37,353 bases of DNA, from positions 1 through 37,353 of the forward strand of contig CALAJO010000029.1 in assembly GCA_937922745.1 (NCBI GenBank), in the 5' to 3' direction. The DNA comes from an uncultured cyanobacterium (GTDB taxonomy: Bacteria > Cyanobacteriota > Vampirovibrionia > Vampirovibrionales > JAGQHJ01). The notes beneath the pieces were generated by a model. It saw only the letters and a list, made by a program, of their open reading frames with translations, made no database searches and had not been told where the DNA came from. The position numbers and the translations under genes are program-made. This document shows positions 32,206-37,353 of this stretch, in pieces; the stretch's first letter is position 1; the number at the start of each line of letters is the position of its first letter.

Positions 32206-32235
32206 CACCTTGTAAAGGTGTATACTACTAATTCT

Positions 32236-32396
32236 GACCAGCATATCCCCAAGCAGGAGGTTTGCCAAGTCCTATATAGCGGAAGCAGAGAAATAAAGTC
32301 CTAAAAGCTGGATAGTCGCTCATCCACACGGTTTTAAAATTTAGTTGAGTTTACCAGAGGTTTCTGCTAAACTCCCCCAAAGTCAGAGTCAGGCTC
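32236..32396 (+). other. folded long leader of the M23 peptidase gene
   Basis: CCAGC near 32236 pairs with GCTGG near 32308 and encloses AGGA/TCCT. Further on GAGTTTA pairs with TAAACTC (32347-32374) and encloses CAGA/TCTG around GGTT, ending about 22 bases before the Shine-Dalgarno. No reading frame explains this. I do not recognise the ydaO/c-di-AMP or c-di-GMP riboswitch cores. Confidence 0.35.
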
Positions 32397-32404
32397 AGGA
32401 GAGG
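32397..32404 (+). promoter_or_regulatory. ribosome binding site fixing the GTG start of the M23 gene
   Basis: AGGAGAGG stands just before the GTG at 32408 (six bases from AGGAG). The upstream TTG at 32345 has no such site. Confidence 0.6.
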
Positions 32405-32407
32405 ACA

Positions 32408-33277
32408 GTGGCACCACTGAAATCGAAGGGGCGCTTCGACCGGCCACTTTGGTCACAAGCCCAAGTAGTGAAAGCAATTGGAGAAGAGGTAGTGAGTTGG
32501 AAACGAAGAGTTGAGAGTTACATCACAACGAATCACAAATTCACGAAAGCAAATCTGACCTTAGCCACTTTATCTTTATTAACCTTCAGTGGTTTCGCAC
32601 TCGCCAATGTTGACATGCCGAGCGTCAACACAACTGTTTTAGACAAACCGGTTCAGGCTGTGGAAAAGAAAGCCCCTGTCCTTGTTGCGCGGGCATTTAC
32701 GACCGACAATTATTTGGAAGAGATGTTTGGCAGCCCGGTTCCAGATCAAATGTCCCCGGCGGAATCCGTGGTTCGGAAAGTGGTCATCCCGCCCATGCCG
32801 GTTCTTGAGTCTGCGGTTGATAATGGTGAGCCTCCGGTTCCTGTAGAAAAAGTCGCTATGGCCACCCGCGCCCTCACGCCTCCCAATTCTAAAATCAGCA
32901 GCCGCAGCCTTTTATGGCCGATGAGAGGCGGGCAGGTATCCTCCCGTTATGGCATGCGTTGGGGCAGGATGCATCAAGGCACGGATATTTCCGCGCCGAC
33001 AGGAACCCCTATTATGGCCGCAGGTGATGGGAAAGTGATTTTCTCCGGCTGGCAAGGGGCTTATGGCCAACTCGTCGTGATTGACCATGGCAATGGCACC
33101 AAGACCAAGTATGGTCATTGCTCCAAGTTGCTGGTTCGCGTCGGTCAGCACGTTTCTCAAGGCGATGTGATTGCCAAGGTCGGCAGCACTGGCCGCTCTA
33201 CCGGCCCTCACCTCCATTACGAGGTGGTGAATGCCGGAAAGGCCAATAACCCGGAATTTTTTACCCGTCGTCGGTAG
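32408..33277 (+). CDS. M23 family metallopeptidase (LytM-type), membrane-anchored or secreted
   Basis: 289 residues from the GTG at 32408. Residues 1-46 are cytoplasmic and basic, 48-66 hydrophobic (LTLATLSLLTFSGFALA) as a signal or anchor, and 67-165 a Pro/Val-rich linker. The M23 domain is about 168-289. Zinc ligands are present: H189 and D193 in HQGTDISAP, and the HLH pair at 268-270, with the catalytic-region H237 in YGHCS. It should cleave peptide cross-links of peptidoglycan, in contrast to degenerate LytM activators. It has an unusually long folded leader and is followed by a long hairpin. Confidence 0.93.
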   Translation: MAPLKSKGRFDRPLWSQAQVVKAIGEEVVSWKRRVESYITTNHKFTKANLTLATLSLLTFSGFALANVDMPSVNTTVLDKPVQAVEKKAPVLVARAFTTDNYLEEMFGSPVPDQMSPAESVVRKVVIPPMPVLESAVDNGEPPVPVEKVAMATRALTPPNSKISSRSLLWPMRGGQVSSRYGMRWGRMHQGTDISAPTGTPIMAAGDGKVIFSGWQGAYGQLVVIDHGNGTKTKYGHCSKLLVRVGQHVSQGDVIAKVGSTGRSTGPHLHYEVVNAGKANNPEFFTRRR

Positions 33278-33296
33278 GAATGTAAGTTTTAAGATA

Positions 33297-33374
33297 TAAA
33301 CCGTTGACCAACTGTTCTGTCTATGAACCTATTGTAAAGCTTGTGGTTCCTACAGACTATTGGACAACGGTTTA
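33297..33374 (+). other. long imperfect hairpin after the M23 gene
   Basis: AAACCGTTGACCAA (33298-33311) pairs with TTGGACAACGGTTT (33360-33373) with one mismatch. Inside, TCTGT/ACAGA and GAACC/GGTTC pair further around a 15-base loop. No proper T-run follows, though TTTAATCTATTTTAAT is AT-rich. It could be a weak terminator, an mRNA stability element or the leader of the J-domain operon. Confidence 0.5.
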
Positions 33375-33440
33375 ATCTATTTTAATGAAGCGGTATAATC
33401 CCATGGAACAGATGTGGATAAACAATGCCGAGGCGTTTAC

Positions 33441-33878
33441 ATGCCCAATTATTATGAGCTGCTTGAAGTATCGCCCAACGCGAGCCCAGAGGTCTTGAAG
33501 AAGGCCTACTATACGCTCATTCAACAATATCATCCGGATCAGTTCCATTCCAACTACAAGCAGTTTGCCACGCAACGGACGCAAGCGTTGAACGAGGCCT
33601 ATCGCATCCTGTCTGACCCTATACAGCGCAAGCAATATGACCGGCGGCTGGCATTGCAGCAGGAGAGTCGCTCTCCTTATCTGAATGCGGCTTTGAAACA
33701 CAGCGCTTTGAAAATTCTATTTATTGGGATTTTGGTTTACACCGCTCTGAGCTGGAGCGGCCATTTTATGAAGCTGGCCCTAAGCTTGCCGTTAGTAAAA
33801 TGGATAGTCATTCCCTTGTTGCTTTATGGGGTTTACCGCGGCTTCAGGCTGGTTCGCCGGTTAAAGGCCAGGGCATAA
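33441..33878 (+). CDS. J-domain protein with C-terminal membrane segments
   Basis: 145 residues from the ATG at 33441 (GAGG eight bases upstream). Residues about 3-70 are a J domain, NYYELLEVSPNASPEVLKKA, then the HPD motif in QQYHPDQF and AYRILSDPIQRKQYDRRL, which stimulates Hsp70/DnaK ATPase. Gly/Phe and zinc-finger regions are absent, so it is not DnaJ itself. Residues about 90-138 hold two hydrophobic segments (ILFIGILVYTALSW and VKWIVIPLLLYGVYRGF), so it would bring DnaK to the membrane. Its stop overlaps the next start in TAATG. Confidence 0.9.
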   Translation: MPNYYELLEVSPNASPEVLKKAYYTLIQQYHPDQFHSNYKQFATQRTQALNEAYRILSDPIQRKQYDRRLALQQESRSPYLNAALKHSALKILFIGILVYTALSWSGHFMKLALSLPLVKWIVIPLLLYGVYRGFRLVRRLKARA

Positions 33879-34960
33879 TGAAGGCGGCCTTATCTCCTAA
33901 GCGCATATTGGTGGTTCCGTTACGCTTTATCGGGGATGGTATCCTTACGGTTCCCCTGCTGCGGGCGTTGAAACAAAGTTATCCGGATGCGCAGGTTGAT
34001 ATCCTGGTTGCGGGCCATCTGGTGAATCTCTTCCAGTTTTGCCCCTTTGTGGACGACATCTTGGTGGAGCCGAAGTCGAAAGGCCAGCTTCATCGCATGA
34101 TCCGCTCCCGGCAGTATGATCTGGGCTTTCTCCTGCGGCGTAGCATGACACAGGCTGCCGTGCTGAAGTTGGCCGGCGTTAAAACCTTGGTGGGATATGA
34201 TGAGCAACGGTTTTTCCCGCCGCTGAATTATCGCCGGTGGGGATGGTTCCTGGATCATGCCGTTTCCTTCCCGCCTGTTGATACGGATATTCCCCAGGTT
34301 GAAACTTACTTGAACGTCTTAAAACCACTAGCGCTAGATGTAAACACATTTGATCGGAGCTTGGCCTTATGGTCAACACCGGATGATGAGCGTCATGTCC
34401 AGTCTCTTTTCACGGCTTACCAGATGGATACACGAAAGCCAATGGCCGTGTTCCATGGAACCAGCGCTTCCAGGGAAAAGGCCATGACACCGGCTCAGTT
34501 TATCCCGGCTTTACAGTATCTTCAACAAAGCGGTTATCAACTTATCGCGATGGGAAGCCAGGCGGATAGCGCCTTTTATGATCAGGTTGCCGCGCAGGGG
34601 CATTTACCATTAATCAACCTCTGTGGAGAAACTACGTTAAGGGAAAGCTTTGCGTTGATGAAGCAGGTGAATCTGTTATTGAGTCTGGACTCTGCGCCTA
34701 TCCATATGGCTACTGCTGCCCAGGTGCCTCATATTATCGCCATTTATGGCCCGACGAATGAGAGACAGTGGCGGCCTTATCCCTATCACGGGCACTTTAC
34801 GCCTGTTTTTAACTCGCAGTTGACGTGTCGCCCGTGCGTGCCGAAAGTTTGCGGACATAACCGCTGTCGTACGGATTTATCCGGCCTGATGATCCGACAG
34901 GCGGTTCAGAATCACCTGGAAACCTACCCTGTGCCAGTGACACAGCTTACACCACAATGA
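33878..34960 (+). CDS. GT9 family glycosyltransferase (heptosyltransferase-like)
   Basis: 360 residues from the ATG at 33878, which overlaps the J-domain gene stop in TAATG. It is the GT-B fold of family 9: RILVVPLRFIGDGILTVPLL opens the N-domain and LLSLDSAPIHMATAAQVPHI with YGPTNERQWRPY is the sugar-nucleotide signature. The C-terminal CRPCVPKVCGHNRC block is common in GT9. Members add ADP-heptose to lipopolysaccharide core or to proteins. The donor and acceptor here are unknown, and the neighbours (J-domain protein, prmC) do not form an LPS cluster. Confidence 0.9.
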   Translation: MKAALSPKRILVVPLRFIGDGILTVPLLRALKQSYPDAQVDILVAGHLVNLFQFCPFVDDILVEPKSKGQLHRMIRSRQYDLGFLLRRSMTQAAVLKLAGVKTLVGYDEQRFFPPLNYRRWGWFLDHAVSFPPVDTDIPQVETYLNVLKPLALDVNTFDRSLALWSTPDDERHVQSLFTAYQMDTRKPMAVFHGTSASREKAMTPAQFIPALQYLQQSGYQLIAMGSQADSAFYDQVAAQGHLPLINLCGETTLRESFALMKQVNLLLSLDSAPIHMATAAQVPHIIAIYGPTNERQWRPYPYHGHFTPVFNSQLTCRPCVPKVCGHNRCRTDLSGLMIRQAVQNHLETYPVPVTQLTPQ

Positions 34961-35808
34961 AGCTTTCCGAGTTGAAGCAATGGCTGGATAGCGAGCTGTC
35001 TGTCATCATCCCGGATGCAACGCAGCGAACCGCAGAGCGTAACTGGTTTATATTGCATATTCTTGGGATTCCGGCTGCCAGGCTCTTTACCCATCCCCAG
35101 GAAACCATTAATTACAATGCGGATTTTGAGCGGCTTCAACTTGTGGTCAAGCAACGCATTGTCGAGCGAACCCCCATTCAATACCTGCTGGGAGAGGCCA
35201 CGTTTTACGGGCTTTCATTTCAAGTCAGCCCTGCCGTGCTGATTCCCCGGCCAGAGACGGAACTGCTGGTGGAGAAGGCAATCCGTCTCTGCGATACACA
35301 AGGATATCAGCGCATCTTGGATTTGGGGACGGGTTCCGGGTGCATTCCAATCGCACTCAAGTATCACCGACCGCAGCTGGACATCACTGCCGTCGATATC
35401 TCTGATGACGCCTTAGCCATTGCCAAAGGGAATGCCGAAACGCATCAAACAGAGATTTGTTTCAAGCAGGGTTCCTGGTTTGAGCCCTTGAACGGCAACT
35501 CCTTTGACCTGATTTTATCCAACCCGCCCTATATTGCACCGGATGATGCAGCCACACTAGCCCCGGAGGTCCTTCAAGAGCCGCATCTGGCTTTGTTTAC
35601 GAAAACATCGGATCCCATTGTATTTTATAGGGAATTGATTGAGCAAACCCAAGCGCATCTTTCTGCCAATGCCGCCTTTATCTTCGAGATGGGTCTGGGC
35701 CAGGCAGAGGCGCTTGCCGCATTCTGCGAAAGCCAGGGAATGGGCGCAGAGGTATTGCGGGATTACGCCGGACACCCTCGACTGCTTGTAGGATACAGAG
35801 GGGTTTAA
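34957..35808 (+). CDS. prmC: peptide chain release factor glutamine methyltransferase
   Basis: 283 residues. PrmC methylates the glutamine of the GGQ motif in release factors RF1 and RF2. The N-domain carries RTPIQYLLGEATFYG near 71-85 and LIPRPETELLV near 95-105. The SAM site is LDLGTGSGCIPIAL at about 121-134, and the catalytic NPPYIAP motif is at 189-195. Its ATG overlaps the GT9 stop in ATGA, so the two are translationally coupled. Length and motifs are complete. The usual neighbour prfA is not in the window. Confidence 0.96.
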   Translation: MKLSELKQWLDSELSVIIPDATQRTAERNWFILHILGIPAARLFTHPQETINYNADFERLQLVVKQRIVERTPIQYLLGEATFYGLSFQVSPAVLIPRPETELLVEKAIRLCDTQGYQRILDLGTGSGCIPIALKYHRPQLDITAVDISDDALAIAKGNAETHQTEICFKQGSWFEPLNGNSFDLILSNPPYIAPDDAATLAPEVLQEPHLALFTKTSDPIVFYRELIEQTQAHLSANAAFIFEMGLGQAEALAAFCESQGMGAEVLRDYAGHPRLLVGYRGV

Positions 35809-35872
35809 ACGCGTTAAACGCCCCATCCAATGATACAATGAGGTCAGAGAGAGCGCTGGGACGTGAATTTTA

Positions 35873-37129
35873 GTGAACGAATCCTCATCGACGCTGGATA
35901 AATTTTTCAAGACAGGGGTTGGGCTTTTGGCGTGGGGCCTCATTTTTTGGGGCATCTTACAACTGGCCGGCTTTTTTAACATCATTGTCGTGGTCTTCGG
36001 ATTGGCGCTAATGTTTGCCTATATCCTGCTAGCGCCGGTCAACCTGGTTTCCAGTGGTATCCAACGCCTTTTGGTTCTCCTCTCTCGGGCAACCAGGCTC
36101 CAGTGGCCCAGCCGGATTGCCCATACACCCACTTCCAGGGCATTGTCCATCCTCTTGGTGTACCTGGCTTTTCTTTTAACCACATTGGTGGTGAGTGTGC
36201 GGTTTATGCCGGTGGCGATTACGCAGCTTAACCAGTTTTCACTGGCTTTTCCCCAATACATTCATCAGGTGGAAGATTGGGTGATGAGCCAGCGCATTGC
36301 GGAAGATTATTTCCACAAGGAAGTGGCCGCTTTGCGTTCCCGTGGGGAGCTTTCCAAGCCGCAAGAGCGAATGATTGACCAGGAAACCGCCCCCGATAAA
36401 CCACAAGCCCAGCTCACCCCCACCGAAAAGCAGGTGGTTCGCGAGAAGATTTTGAGTACGTCCCAGCATGTCAATAATTACTTTAAACGGCATCTGGGCG
36501 GCACCTTCCAAAGCGTCGTAACCCTTGTAACTAGTACATTGGCAGGGTTTATCTATACACTAACCGGCATGGTGCTGGTATTTTACTTTTTGCTGGATGG
36601 CAAAAACCTGAAGGAAGGGTTTGTCCGGATGCTGCCGCTAAATACCCAAGTCACCGCGGACTATCTCCTCTCCAACGTGCATATGGTGATGTTTGGTTTC
36701 ATTAAGGGCCAGGTTATGCTGGGGATTGCCACCGGAATTTACATGATCATCATCTACTCCCTGTTTGATGTGCCTTATGCTTTTTTCCTCGGGGCTTTCT
36801 TCGCAGTCGCGGAGATTTTGCCGGTCGTTGGCACTTGGCTTGGCTTTTTGCCCGGCATTTTGGTTTTATTGTTCATTAACCCCATTAAACTGCTCATGGT
36901 CATGGCATTGGTCTATATTTATCAGGTGATTAAGGATAACGTGGTTGCCCCCAGGGTGTTAGGGCAGGTAATGGGGCTGCATCCCGTCGTGGTTATTGTC
37001 TCAATCCTTATCTGCGCCAAGGGGGGTGGGTTGTTCGGCATTCTTTTTGCCATCCCGTTAGCGAGCATGGTGAATGTCCTCATCCGCTTCCTCTCCCATA
37101 AGGAGTTTATCAACCTCAACCGCCGATAA
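35873..37129 (+). CDS. AI-2E family transporter (TqsA/PerM-like)
   Basis: 418 residues with about eight membrane segments: two early ones at about 15-55, one near 85-107, a large soluble loop about 108-215, then VVTLVTSTLAGFIYTLTGMV and a run of hydrophobic segments to the end. FIKGQVMLGIATGIY, FFAVAEILPVVGTWLGFLPG and VVAPRVLGQVMGLHPVVVIV are the PF01594 signatures. Family members have been linked to autoinducer-2 export and to sodium/proton antiport; the substrate here is unknown. The start is GTG with only a weak Shine-Dalgarno. It follows prmC by 64 bases. Confidence 0.93.
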   Translation: MNESSSTLDKFFKTGVGLLAWGLIFWGILQLAGFFNIIVVVFGLALMFAYILLAPVNLVSSGIQRLLVLLSRATRLQWPSRIAHTPTSRALSILLVYLAFLLTTLVVSVRFMPVAITQLNQFSLAFPQYIHQVEDWVMSQRIAEDYFHKEVAALRSRGELSKPQERMIDQETAPDKPQAQLTPTEKQVVREKILSTSQHVNNYFKRHLGGTFQSVVTLVTSTLAGFIYTLTGMVLVFYFLLDGKNLKEGFVRMLPLNTQVTADYLLSNVHMVMFGFIKGQVMLGIATGIYMIIIYSLFDVPYAFFLGAFFAVAEILPVVGTWLGFLPGILVLLFINPIKLLMVMALVYIYQVIKDNVVAPRVLGQVMGLHPVVVIVSILICAKGGGLFGILFAIPLASMVNVLIRFLSHKEFINLNRR

Positions 37130-37243
37130 ACCGGATATCTTGTATTAAGAAAACCTTTAAAATCCTATCCACAAGCGATTATTGCAAAATGTAATCGGGC
37201 TCTTTTGCTGTTATAACGCCCATTTTACATAGTTTTACCTTAA

Positions 37244-37275
37244 GCCGGACAATTTCGGCCTTTTCGTTGTTTTTT
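37244..37275 (+). terminator. weak terminator-like structure
   Basis: GCCG (37244-37247) pairs with CGGC (37256-37259) around an eight-base loop, followed by CTTTTCGTTGTTTTTT. The stem is short, so this is doubtful as the end of the AI-2E transcript. The 80 bases after it contain a strong AAGGAGG near 37296 with no suitable start codon within reach. Confidence 0.3.
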
Positions 37276-37353
37276 ATTAAATATAGGCAATAGCAAGGAG
37301 GTTAACCCGAAGCGCAATTTCTGTAAGATAGGCGCGAGGTCGACTTTTTGGTG

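Noticed and set aside
1-37353. CRISPR arrays, tRNA genes, rRNA genes, insertion sequences
   Set aside because: I looked for regularly spaced repeats, cloverleaf-like stretches in the gaps, and transposase frames with inverted ends, and found none.

Overview
The window is about 37 kb of a bacterial chromosome: dense, on both strands, with no insertion sequences, phage modules, CRISPR arrays, rRNA or tRNA genes that I can see. Cyanobacteriota-type families (a DUF3352 protein, an AMIN-domain secreted protein, a DUF881 protein) sit beside a heterotroph-style ETF/ETF-quinone oxidoreductase operon, with no photosynthesis gene. MlaE and a GT9 glycosyltransferase point to a two-membrane envelope. My best inference is a non-photosynthetic relative of Cyanobacteria (Vampirovibrionia/Melainabacteria); this rests on gene content only. 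The octamer GCGATCGC, common in many cyanobacteria, occurs only twice.

Layout. 1-2000: three orphan genes (the first partial). 2004-5374: mlaE and ilvE on the minus strand, divergent from gpmI. 5449-7390: an orphan helical protein, then a promoter, a strongly folded 285-nt stretch and an intrinsic terminator (candidate small RNA or attenuated leader), then a winged-helix regulator and a small four-helix membrane protein. 7726-9402: DUF3352 protein. 9601-14806 (minus): U32 peptidase, yqeG, anmK, amt, glnB and a small membrane orphan. 14866-15588: DUF881 protein. 15837-18048 (minus): two adjacent orphan genes that look like diverged paralogues. 18268-18882: orphan. 18939-21616 (minus): AMIN protein and two secreted proteins, one resembling an L,D-transpeptidase domain that has lost its catalytic residues; a 57-codon gene (20431-20604) with its own terminator lies between them on the plus strand. 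21788-23803 (minus): transaldolase and purB. 24020-24730: orphan. 24782-25993 (minus): infC-rpmI-rplT. 26458-27411: Gln/Asn-rich orphan. 27497-31168 (minus): etfB-etfA-ETF-QO. 31412-32131 (minus): pdxJ. 32408-37129 (plus): M23 peptidase, then J-domain protein-GT9-prmC with overlapping ends, then an AI-2E family transporter.

How the genes work together. amt-glnB is a standard ammonium uptake and nitrogen-sensing pair, but the PII T-loop is unusual. anmK, the M23 peptidase, the AMIN protein and the YkuD-like protein all concern peptidoglycan. The ETF operon would pass electrons from acyl-CoA or other dehydrogenases to quinone. About ten lineage-restricted orphan genes are interleaved singly among housekeeping operons; sampled lines of these look more AT-rich than the housekeeping genes. 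TTG and GTG starts with good Shine-Dalgarno sequences are common.
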